A DNA stretch of 7,313 nucleotides, from assembly GCA_023425615.1 (NCBI GenBank), contig JAFACJ010000543.1:1-7313 (forward strand). The letters run 5' to 3'. A program made the translations under genes and the position numbers. Under the pieces are notes generated by a model. It did no database searches and had not been told where the DNA came from. It was given only the letters and a program-made list of their open reading frames with translations. This document shows, in pieces, positions 1 through 5,594 of the stretch (the stretch's first letter is position 1; every line of letters begins with the position of its first letter). This DNA is from Actinomycetes bacterium. GTDB taxonomy: Bacteria; Actinomycetota; Actinomycetes; Streptosporangiales; Streptosporangiaceae.

Positions 1-397
1 ACGGCACTCCATGCGCATGTTCACCGAGGTGGGCCGCCGGGTCCTGCCGCACTGCACCGGCGTCGGCAAGGCGCTGCTGGCCCAGCTTCCCGAGGGCGAC
101 GCCCGCGCGCTCCTCGAGCGTACCGGCATGCCCGCCCGTACCCCGCACACCCGCACCGAGCCCGACGCGCTGATGGCCGAGCTCGCCGTCATCCGCGAAC
201 GCGGCTACGCCATGGACGACGAAGAGCAGGAACTCGGCGTCCGCTGTGTGGCGGTTCCGCTGACCGGGGCGCCCACCCTCGCCGCGTTCTCCGTGTCGGG
301 GCCCAGCGGACGTATGACACCCGAGGTGGTGGAGGGCGCGGTGCCGGTCATGCGGCGTGCCGCCGACGCCTTCACCACCGAGATCACCTCGCCCTGA
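1..397 (+). CDS. IclR-family transcriptional regulator, C-terminal effector domain (5' truncated)
   Basis: The reading frame is open from the first complete codon at position 2 and stops with TGA at 395-397, giving about 131 residues. It matches the C-terminal ligand-binding half of IclR regulators: the run HCTGVGKALLAQLP near the start, then RTPHTRT, then RERGYAMDDEEQELGVRCVAVPL, and a final PEVVEGAVPVMRRAADAFTTEI helix. In this family that domain binds a small-molecule effector and controls DNA binding by an N-terminal winged helix, which here lies outside the window. The ATG at 11 is internal: the residues before it (RHSMRMFTEVGRR) are typical family sequence, so it should not be taken as the start. 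The effector and target genes cannot be told from this fragment. The gene converges with the secreted-protein gene and shares its terminator. Confidence 0.9.
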   Translation, partial: RHSMRMFTEVGRRVLPHCTGVGKALLAQLPEGDARALLERTGMPARTPHTRTEPDALMAELAVIRERGYAMDDEEQELGVRCVAVPLTGAPTLAAFSVSGPSGRMTPEVVEGAVPVMRRAADAFTTEITSP

Positions 398-419
398 GGG
401 CACGTCGCGCATAAACGAA

Positions 420-450
420 GATCCGCACGGCCCGGTGGGCCGTGCGGATC
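420..450. terminator. Bidirectional intrinsic terminator hairpin between convergent genes
   Basis: A perfect 14-bp inverted repeat, GATCCGCACGGCCC at 420-433 and its complement at 437-450, is separated by a 3-nt loop (GGT). It lies 22 bp after the IclR stop and 16 bp before the stop of the opposing secreted-protein gene. There is no clear T tract on either side, which is usual for high-GC actinobacterial terminators. Its position between two convergent stops supports termination from both directions. Confidence 0.8.
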
Positions 451-466
451 GAGGGAGCGGGTCGGG

Positions 467-1684
467 TCAGCCGACCGCGTAGCCCTGCAGCAGGTCGGAC
501 ACGTTCGCCGGGAGCTGCTGCAGACCGGGCAGCCCGCCGAACAGTCCCGACCCCGTCGACTCCTTCTCCTCGAAGAGCGAGCTCTTCAGGCCGCTGCTGT
601 TGCCGCTGCCGCGCAGCACCGCCAGCACGTCGTCACCGTCGCTGCCGACGAGCTTGCCGCCCAGCAGCTTGGGCTGGGGGTCGGGCGCAGCCGCTCCCGC
701 CGCCGCGGGCGCGGCGTGAGCGGGCTTGGCGGGCGCGGCGGCCCCGGAGGTGCGGCGCTTACTCGAGTTCGCCTTGGCGATGGCCTTGGCCGCGGCCTTG
801 GCGGCCTCGGCCGCCTGCCTCGGCGAGAGCGGAGAGCCCGGTGAGGTCGACCCCTGGAACGAGGATCCCTGGGACGGGTCCTCGTGCGCGGCGGGTGCCG
901 TCCGCCCCTGGGTGGTGCCGGGGGCGCTGGTGTACATGTACTTGTCGAGCTTCTTCTGCATGTCCATCAGCCCGCCGACCAGGCCCTCGACCAGGCCGTC
1001 GACGGCGCCGTTGGCCACCTGCGGGTCACCGGGCCTGGCGTCGGCGGGCGGCTGGGCCGGCGCCTGCCGCTGAGTGGCGTCGCCACCCGGCACCCGGCGC
1101 TGCGCCGCCATCATCCGCTGGGGCGTGACGCAGCGGGTCTTGGCCAGGTCGGTGGTCTTGCCGGTCTTGTCGACGAACTGGGTGCCGATGACGGTGAAGG
1201 CCTCGGCGCTGCGCACCTGCTTGTTGAGGACCGCGTAGGCGCCGTCCCGCAGCGGGATCCGCTGCCCGACCGCCGGGTGCTCGGGCAGCCTGCGGCCCTG
1301 GAGCGTGGCGTTCTCCAGCACGGTGGTGCCCCTGCTCCGCCCCTTGGCCGGTGTCTGGCACTTGCTGGCGATGCCCTGGGCCTGAAGGTCGTACTTCGGG
1401 CTGGAGGTGCGTCCGAGCAGCGAGGTCGCCTCGTGCGAGCCGTCGCGGAGGGACTCGATCCTCGCGGTGCCCGCGCTCTTCACCGTGTCGGAGGCGAAGT
1501 AGGGAAACGGGCCGAGGATCGGACGTGCCAGATCCGCCGCCGAGCCGTTCGCGCCCTGGCCCTGCATCAGGGCGGCCAGCGGCCCGTCGTCGGCCGGGCC
1601 GGCCTCCGCGGGCGCCCCGCCGAGCAGGGCGACCACCGGAGCGACCGCGATGACGCAGAACATATTCCTGGTGGTGGTCTTCAT
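467..1684 (-). CDS. Secreted protein of unknown function with a choice-of-anchor-P-like core
   Basis: This gene encodes 405 residues. The ATG at 1682-1684 is preceded 6 nt upstream by GGGGGGA (1691-1697, minus strand). Residues 1-28 form a Sec signal peptide: basic start (MKTTTRN), hydrophobic core (VIAVAPVVALLGG), and an AEA cleavage site before GPADD. There is no lipobox, LPXTG motif or C-terminal membrane anchor. Residues about 65-186 look like a folded, beta-rich domain with two cysteines, C109 and C185, that may form a disulfide. The pattern TVLENATLQGRRL, then GAYAVLNKQ, then FTVIGTQF and TRC resembles actinobacterial 'choice-of-anchor P' secreted domains, but this is remembered pattern similarity only. 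Residues about 190-340 are low complexity: Gln/Pro/Gly-rich, then an Ala/Lys helix (AAEAAKAAAKAIAKA), then Ala/Pro repeats. The last 65 residues are Gly/Ser/Leu-rich. An envelope or extracellular structural role is possible; no enzyme motif is visible. Confidence 0.75.
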   Translation of the reverse strand: MKTTTRNMFCVIAVAPVVALLGGAPAEAGPADDGPLAALMQGQGANGSAADLARPILGPFPYFASDTVKSAGTARIESLRDGSHEATSLLGRTSSPKYDLQAQGIASKCQTPAKGRSRGTTVLENATLQGRRLPEHPAVGQRIPLRDGAYAVLNKQVRSAEAFTVIGTQFVDKTGKTTDLAKTRCVTPQRMMAAQRRVPGGDATQRQAPAQPPADARPGDPQVANGAVDGLVEGLVGGLMDMQKKLDKYMYTSAPGTTQGRTAPAAHEDPSQGSSFQGSTSPGSPLSPRQAAEAAKAAAKAIAKANSSKRRTSGAAAPAKPAHAAPAAAGAAAPDPQPKLLGGKLVGSDGDDVLAVLRGSGNSSGLKSSLFEEKESTGSGLFGGLPGLQQLPANVSDLLQGYAVG

Positions 1685-1698
1685 TTCTCATCCCCCCG

Positions 1699-1734
1699 GA
1701 CGGTTCTTTTCTCCGCCCCTTTGGCGGCACCGTC
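1699..1734 (-). promoter_or_regulatory. Nested hairpin in the leader of the secreted-protein gene
   Basis: Read on the minus strand, GACGGT (1729-1734) pairs with ACCGTC (1699-1704). Inside this, CCGCC (1723-1727) pairs with GGCGG (1713-1717) around a 5-nt loop. The outer stem ends 2 nt before the Shine-Dalgarno G-run (1691-1697). The structure could modulate translation or stabilise the mRNA. It does not match any riboswitch consensus I recognise, and short stems like these are common by chance at this GC content. Confidence 0.3.
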
Positions 1735-1794
1735 GTTGGGGGACGTTAGTACAGCTCGCCGCGCACGGTAGGGAGACTCGCGAATTCCCATGGA

Positions 1795-1825
1795 GCTGCG
1801 CGTTCGATCAAATAAAATGCGCAGC
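1795..1825. repeat. Inverted repeat flanking an AT-rich loop
   Basis: GCTGCGC (1795-1801) and GCGCAGC (1819-1825) form a perfect 7-bp inverted repeat. On the + strand it extends to 10 bp through one G-T wobble and two A-T pairs (1795-1804 with 1816-1825), leaving an 11-nt loop. It could be a regulator-binding palindrome or a hairpin. It lies about 111 bp upstream of the secreted-protein start and 167 bp upstream of the membrane-protein start. Confidence 0.45.
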
Positions 1826-1936
1826 AATTGATTTTCCCGACATTTTTCATGGTGCCTATCCCCAGAAACGCCGCAAGCCACAGGGCCCAGGGGGTGGCGC
1901 GGAGGGTACCGGGCAGGCCAAGCTCTTACCTACTCT

Positions 1937-1966
1937 TTAACAGGGTCATGTTTGGCTGTGACCCTG
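1937..1966 (+). promoter_or_regulatory. Candidate promoter with overlapping operator for the membrane-protein gene
   Basis: TTAACA (1937-1942) matches five of six bases of the sigma-70 -35 consensus. The hexamer 17 nt further on (GACCCT, 1960-1965) keeps only the key A and the final T of a -10 element. A perfect 8-bp inverted repeat, CAGGGTCA (1941-1948) and TGACCCTG (1959-1966) with a 10-nt spacer, overlaps both elements. A dimeric repressor bound there would block initiation. Transcription would start near 1972, just ahead of the ribosome binding site. The weak -10 makes the promoter call tentative; the inverted repeat itself is certain. Confidence 0.4.
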
Positions 1967-1977
1967 GACGATCCCCC

Positions 1978-1983
1978 GGAGGA
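1978..1983 (+). promoter_or_regulatory. Ribosome binding site fixing the GTG start at 1992
   Basis: GGAGGA, a near-perfect Shine-Dalgarno sequence, lies 8 nt before GTG 1992-1994. It selects this GTG over the overlapping out-of-frame TTG at 1952, whose frame runs as a shadow through the gene. Confidence 0.85.
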
Positions 1984-1991
1984 CCAGAGCA

Positions 1992-2708
1992 GTGGCGACC
2001 AAGAGCAAGGGCGGCGGCGCGAGCGCGAAGGCCAGCGCGAAGGAGCGCGTGGCCGTCATGCGCGCGGCGGAGAAGCGGCGGGAGCGGATCCGCTGGTTGA
2101 TCACCTTCGCGGTGGTCATCGTGATAGTCGGCGCGCTGGGCGGCGGTGCCTACTGGGCGATCCAGAAGAACGAGAGCGACCGGGACCGCAAGGACGAGAA
2201 GGCGAACCAGGCGCGGATCGCGGCGGGACCGCCCTGGGCACTGCCCGCCGACCCGGTCAAGATGGCCGAGAAGCTCGGCCTCGAGGTGAAGCCGGGCATG
2301 GAGGGCGACGCCAAGCACGAGCACTCCCACCTCACCCTCTTCGTCAACGGCGAGCAGCAGCCGATCCCCGCCAACCTCGGCATCGACGCGACCGGCAACA
2401 TCGCCGAGCTGCACACCCACGACACCCGCGGCGTCCTGCACGTGGAGTCCTTCAGCACGGACAAGGTCTTCACCCTCGACCAGGTCTTCAAGATCTGGGA
2501 GCTGCCGCTCAGCAAGACGCAGATCGGCCAGTTCACGACCGACGCCACGCACACCCTGAAGTTCTACATCGACGGCAAGGAGGTGCAGGACGACCCGAGT
2601 GAGATCGAACTCACCCAGCACCGCGAGATCGGGATCGTCTACGGCACCGCCGAGCAGAACGCCAAGGTGAAGGTGCCCGCCAGCTTCGCCTTCGAACAGG
2701 GCGAGTGA
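1992..2708 (+). CDS. His-rich single-pass membrane protein of unknown function
   Basis: This gene encodes 238 residues starting at GTG, with a strong Shine-Dalgarno 8 nt upstream. Residues 1-34 are basic and Lys/Arg-rich (cytoplasmic), and 35-57 form one transmembrane helix (LITFAVVIVIVGALGGGAYWAIQ). A charged linker (about 58-78) leads to an extracytoplasmic domain. That domain carries HEHSHLTLFVNG (109-120), IPANLGID (125-132), LHTHDTRGVLHVES (140-153), TLDQVFKIW (161-169), FYIDGK (191-196) and EIELTQHREIGIVYG (204-218). I recognise this motif set as a conserved actinobacterial family without a known function. The histidines H109, H111, H113, H141, H143 and H150 suggest metal binding, which is inference. 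The N-terminal half resembles that of DUF3105 proteins, but the C-terminal domain differs. The gene appears to be monocistronic, followed by a terminator hairpin. There is no sign of truncation or frameshift. Confidence 0.85.
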   Translation: MATKSKGGGASAKASAKERVAVMRAAEKRRERIRWLITFAVVIVIVGALGGGAYWAIQKNESDRDRKDEKANQARIAAGPPWALPADPVKMAEKLGLEVKPGMEGDAKHEHSHLTLFVNGEQQPIPANLGIDATGNIAELHTHDTRGVLHVESFSTDKVFTLDQVFKIWELPLSKTQIGQFTTDATHTLKFYIDGKEVQDDPSEIELTQHREIGIVYGTAEQNAKVKVPASFAFEQGE

Positions 2709-2723
2709 CCTTCCGCCCCACCC

Positions 2724-2758
2724 CGGCCCGGAACCGCACCGCACGCGGCTCCGGGCCG
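2724..2758 (+). terminator. GC-rich terminator hairpin after the His-rich membrane-protein gene
   Basis: CGGCCCGGA (2724-2732) pairs with TCCGGGCCG (2750-2758). After one A-C mismatch the stem continues with CCGC (2734-2737) and GCGG (2745-2748) around a 7-nt loop. It starts 15 bp after the stop codon. No T tract follows directly, though a TTTT lies at 2765-2768 within the next palindrome. It separates this gene from the downstream ABC operon. Confidence 0.7.
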
Positions 2759-2775
2759 CATGACTTTTGTCATGC
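2758..2775. promoter_or_regulatory. Palindrome GCATGAC-TTTT-GTCATGC, candidate response-regulator operator
   Basis: Two perfect 7-bp half-sites are separated by TTTT. The centre (2766.5) is about 66 bp upstream of the predicted transcription start of the ABC/two-component operon, a spacing suited to an activator. NarL-type response regulators bind DNA as dimers at short inverted repeats, and the operon's last gene encodes one, so autoregulation is the simplest reading. An alternative is a second hairpin of the upstream terminator, since it follows the GC-rich stem directly and is trailed by CTTTCC. The palindrome is certain; its role is inferred. Confidence 0.55.
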
Positions 2776-2819
2776 CTTTCCGGTGATAGCGGGTACTGCT
2801 TGGGAAAACAGCGGATCTC

Positions 2820-2833
2820 TACTGTCTTTTCCA
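2820..2833 (+). promoter_or_regulatory. Candidate -10 element and leaderless start of the ABC/two-component operon
   Basis: TACTGT (2820-2825) fits the TANNNT -10 pattern and lies 7 nt before ATG 2833. No Shine-Dalgarno sequence is present (TCTTTTCC precedes the ATG). Transcription would begin at or next to the A of the start codon, giving a leaderless mRNA, a common arrangement in actinobacteria. No good -35 element is seen at 16-18 bp spacing, consistent with a promoter that needs an activator. Confidence 0.5.
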
Positions 2834-3711
2834 TGAACGCGATCACCTTCTCCCAGGTTCGCAAGTCCTACGGTGACGTCAAGGCCGTCGACGGGCTCGA
2901 CCTGGAGCTCCCCTCGGCACGGAGCGTCGCCCTCCTCGGCCCCAACGGCGCGGGCAAGTCCACGTCGATCAGCATGCTCCTCGGCCTGACGCGGCCCGAC
3001 GCGGGCACCATCACCGTGTGCGGGCACACCCCCGCCGAGGCCGTCGCCCGCGGCCTGGTCGGCGCGATGCTCCAGGAGGCCGCGCTCCCCGAGGGGCTGA
3101 CCGTCAAGGAGGTCGTCTCCTTCGTGCACGGCCTCTACCCCGAGCCGCTGCCGCTCGGGGAGGTGCTGGAACTGGCCGACCTCACCGGCCTGGCCGGGCG
3201 CAGGGCCAGCCGGCTGTCCGGCGGCCAGGCCCAGCGGGTGCGGTTCGCGATGGCGCTGGTCGGCGGCCCGAAGGTGCTGGTGCTCGACGAGCCGACCGCC
3301 GCGATGGACGTCGAGTCGCGGCGCGCGTTCTGGACCGGGATCCGCGCCTACGCCGCGGGCGGGCGCACCGTCCTGTTCGCCACCCACTATCTGGAGGAGG
3401 CGGACGAGAACGCCGACCGGATCGCCATCATCGCCAAGGGCAGGGCCGTCGCCGAGGGCACACCCGCGGAGATCAAGCAGCGGGCGGGCGGGCGCACCGT
3501 ACGGTTCACCCTGGGCGACCAGCCGAGCGCCGGGCTCGACCGGCTGCCGGGCGTCCGCGAGGTGCTGATCCAGGGCCCCGTCGTGGAGCTGCGCACCACC
3601 GACTCCGACGCCACCGTCGCGGCGCTGTTCACCGGCAGCGGCCTGCGGATCACCGGTCTGGAGATCGACGGCATGGACCTCCAGACCGCCTTCCTGTCCA
3701 TCACCGGCTGA
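2833..3711 (+). CDS. ABC transporter ATP-binding protein (drug-export/ABC-2 type)
   Basis: This is a 292-residue cytoplasmic ATPase that powers the adjacent permease. All nucleotide-binding motifs are intact: Walker A GPNGAGKST (36-44), Q-loop Q81 (MLQEAALPEGLTV), signature LSGGQAQR (128-135), Walker B VLVLDEP (148-154) with catalytic E153, D-loop ending at D159, and H-loop H185 (LFATHYLEEADE). The C-terminal stretch after about residue 215 is the accessory region typical of DrrA/CcmA-like ATPases. ATG 2833 is chosen because the protein then begins with the usual first strand, MNAITFSQVRKSYG. The frame stays open upstream to a TTG at 2767, but those residues are not family-like and cross the promoter. 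It is the first gene of a four-gene operon, 39 bp from the permease. Substrate unknown; lipid, peptide or antibiotic export is typical for relatives. Confidence 0.95.
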   Translation: MNAITFSQVRKSYGDVKAVDGLDLELPSARSVALLGPNGAGKSTSISMLLGLTRPDAGTITVCGHTPAEAVARGLVGAMLQEAALPEGLTVKEVVSFVHGLYPEPLPLGEVLELADLTGLAGRRASRLSGGQAQRVRFAMALVGGPKVLVLDEPTAAMDVESRRAFWTGIRAYAAGGRTVLFATHYLEEADENADRIAIIAKGRAVAEGTPAEIKQRAGGRTVRFTLGDQPSAGLDRLPGVREVLIQGPVVELRTTDSDATVAALFTGSGLRITGLEIDGMDLQTAFLSITG

Positions 3712-3750
3712 CCCGACGCCCCGGCACAACCCCCGAAAGGACATCGAAGG

Positions 3751-4488
3751 ATGCTCGCCTACCTGCGCCTGGAGATCCTGCGGACGCTGCGCGACCGCCG
3801 CTTCCTCTTCTTCACCGTCGCCTTCCCGGTGGCGCTGTTCCTGCTCTTCTCCTCCATCTACGGCGACGACGGCACCGAGCCGGGCACCGGCCTGGACGTC
3901 GCCCAGTACATGATGGTCGCGTTCGGCAGCTACGGCGCGATCGGCGCGGCGCTCAACGCGACGGGGCCGCGGCTGGCCATGGAGCTGCACGGCGGCTGGC
4001 TGCGCCAGCTCCGGGTGACACCGCTCGCGGCCTGGAAGGTGATCACCGTGCGGATCCTCACCGCCCTCGTCGTCTCCCTGCCCGCCCTGGTGCTGGTCAC
4101 CGCGACCGCCGTCCTCGTCCAGGACGTCCAGCTCGCGGCCGGCCGCTGGGTCGAGCTCCTGGCGGTGCTGACCCTGGCCACCCTGCCGTTCGCCGCCCTG
4201 GGCGTCATGATCGGCTCGTTCCTCAAGCCGGACGCCGCGCAGCCCGCGATGCTCATGCTCTACCTGCCCATGGCCGTCGTCGGCGGATTGTGGGTCACCG
4301 TCGACCAGCTCCCCGGCTTCCTCAAGGAGATCTCCCCCTGGACCCCCGCCAACCGGATGGCCGAACTCGGCTGGGACCTGGTGGGCGGGCACGCCCCTTC
4401 GGTGACGGCGGTCGCGGTGCTGGCCGCCTGGACCGCGGGGTTCGGCGCCCTGGCCCTGCTCGGCTACCGCCGTGCCGCGGCGGCGTGA
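3751..4488 (+). CDS. ABC-2 type transporter permease
   Basis: This gene encodes 245 residues, with GAAAGGA (3735-3741) 9 nt before the ATG. Six membrane segments are visible, at about 19-37, 50-70, 97-124, 134-157, 164-185 and 216-238. The ABC-2 family signature follows the second segment: LAMELHGGWLRQLRVTPL (75-92), the cytoplasmic helix that couples to the ATPase. A conserved SPWTPANRM motif (195-203) lies before the last segment. The permease probably works as a homodimer with two copies of the upstream ATPase. The stop codon overlaps the kinase start (TGATG, 4486-4490), so translation of the two genes is coupled. The family exports drugs, lipids or peptides, or confers resistance to membrane-active compounds. 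The actual substrate is not deducible here. Confidence 0.93.
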   Translation: MLAYLRLEILRTLRDRRFLFFTVAFPVALFLLFSSIYGDDGTEPGTGLDVAQYMMVAFGSYGAIGAALNATGPRLAMELHGGWLRQLRVTPLAAWKVITVRILTALVVSLPALVLVTATAVLVQDVQLAAGRWVELLAVLTLATLPFAALGVMIGSFLKPDAAQPAMLMLYLPMAVVGGLWVTVDQLPGFLKEISPWTPANRMAELGWDLVGGHAPSVTAVAVLAAWTAGFGALALLGYRRAAAA

Positions 4489-5594
4489 TGAACCAGTCGT
4501 CCTTCTTCAGCCCGCTCCTCCCCGGCGGCTTCAACGGCCGCCGGGCGGGACGGGCCGTCGGCCTGTCGTTCGGGATGTTCTACCTGCTGCCGCTGGCCGG
4601 TGTCGTGGCGGATTACGAGGGTCTCCGGCGCGTCCTCGCCGCGGTGGTGCTGCTGGCGTTCGTCGCCCTCTACTACACCGTGGCCCTGATCCGCGACAAC
4701 TGGCTCGAAGAGCCTGCCGCGTCCGCCTGGACGCCCTACGCGCTGTTCGTGCTGCTGGGCCTGGCCTCTCCCGTGATGTTCGGCCGTGACTTCGCCGGCT
4801 TCCCGATCTACCTGGCGATCGTCTCCTCCGTCTTCCTGCCCAAGCGCTGGACGTTCCCGGCGCTCCTACTGTGCACGGGCGTCGCCTTCGTCCTGTGCGA
4901 GCTGATCGGCGCCGACGGGATGGGCGTGCTGACGGTCACCTCCACCACTTTCGGACTCGGGCTGATGATGCTGGCCTTCCGGCATTCCGGGGAGCTGGTC
5001 CAGCAACTGCGGGCGGCGCGGGCGGAGGTGGCGCGGCTGGCCGCGGCCGAGGAGCGGCTGCGGATCGCCCGCGACCTGCACGACCTGCTCGGGCACAGCC
5101 TGTCCCTGATCGTGCTGAAGAGCGAACTGGCGGTACGGATGTCCGAGCGCGACCCGGCACGCGCCGCCCAGGAGATGCGCGACGTCAACAAGGTCGCCGC
5201 CGGGGCGCTGCGCGACGTCCGCGAGACCGTCACCGGCTACCGGCAGCGGACGCTCGCCGAGGAACTGGACTCCGCGCGCGACGTCCTGACCGCGGCCGGC
5301 GTCGAGCCCGTCGTCAGGCTGAGCGGGACCCCTGACGACGCCGGCCGTGAGGCGCTGTTCGCGTGGGCGGTGCGCGAGTGCGTCACCAACGTCGTCCGGC
5401 ACGCCCGCGCCCGCAGATGCGAGATCACCGTGTCCCCGTCCCTGCTGGAGGTGGCAGACGACGGTGTCGCCCAGGCCCAGATCACCGAGGGCAACGGGCT
5501 GGGCGGGCTGCGGGAGCGCGTCGCCGAGTTCGACGGCACGGTACATGCCGCGCCTCGTTCCTCCGGAGGGCTCCTGGTTAGAGTCTCTTTGTGA
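4488..5594 (+). CDS. DesK-type sensor histidine kinase (HisKA_3 family)
   Basis: This gene encodes 368 residues. The ATG at 4488-4490 shares its A with the permease stop, and no separate Shine-Dalgarno is evident, so translation is probably coupled. Residues about 23-165 hold five or six closely packed membrane segments with no large external loop, suggesting sensing within the membrane. A coiled linker (166-190, QQLRAARAEVARLAAAEERL) leads to the dimerisation domain with the H-box RIARDLHDLLGHSLS (192-206). H198 is the expected phosphorylation site, and D199/H203 form the DxxxH motif associated with phosphatase activity in this family. The ATPase domain has an N-box ECVTNVVRHARA (297-308, N301), a G1 box VADDG (322-326) and a G2 box GNGLGGLRERV (335-345). 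All key residues are present, so it should be active. Its partner is the response regulator that follows with a 4-nt overlap. Confidence 0.95.
   Translation: MNQSSFFSPLLPGGFNGRRAGRAVGLSFGMFYLLPLAGVVADYEGLRRVLAAVVLLAFVALYYTVALIRDNWLEEPAASAWTPYALFVLLGLASPVMFGRDFAGFPIYLAIVSSVFLPKRWTFPALLLCTGVAFVLCELIGADGMGVLTVTSTTFGLGLMMLAFRHSGELVQQLRAARAEVARLAAAEERLRIARDLHDLLGHSLSLIVLKSELAVRMSERDPARAAQEMRDVNKVAAGALRDVRETVTGYRQRTLAEELDSARDVLTAAGVEPVVRLSGTPDDAGREALFAWAVRECVTNVVRHARARRCEITVSPSLLEVADDGVAQAQITEGNGLGGLRERVAEFDGTVHAAPRSSGGLLVRVSL

Larger units (their letters stand above)
1685..1991. other. Divergent intergenic region with AT-rich island
   Basis: This 307-bp gap holds the promoters of the secreted-protein gene (leftward) and the membrane-protein gene (rightward). 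Positions 1801-1850 are about 64% A+T by count, in strong contrast to the flanking genes. On the minus strand there is a weak ECF-type promoter candidate, GGAAT followed after 16 nt by CGTG (about 1764-1788), and a TACTAA hexamer at 1746-1751 without a convincing -35. I see no ORF here with a ribosome binding site and coding-type third-position GC. The inverted repeats are listed separately. Confidence 0.6.

Noticed and set aside
884..1771. Plus-strand open frame (295 codons) antisense to the secreted protein.
   Set aside because: The minus-strand gene has a signal peptide, a ribosome binding site and a sensible domain layout; the plus-strand frame has none of these.
1685..1800. Cyclic di-AMP (ydaO-type) riboswitch ahead of the secreted-protein gene, where such elements occur in actinobacteria.
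   Set aside because: The leader has a G-rich ribosome binding site and small hairpins but lacks the conserved core segments of that riboswitch as I know them.
2770..4392. Long open frame (540 codons) on the minus strand, antisense to the ABC ATPase and permease.
   Set aside because: It mirrors the high-GC codon bias of the real genes on the other strand, is full of Gly/Gln/Arg/His-rich low-complexity sequence, and has no recognisable motif.
3018..4487. Upstream in-frame extension of the kinase frame, which would give an 858-residue protein.
   Set aside because: The extension is Arg/Pro-rich out-of-frame translation of the ATPase and permease genes. Family-like sequence begins only at ATG 4488, coupled to the permease stop.
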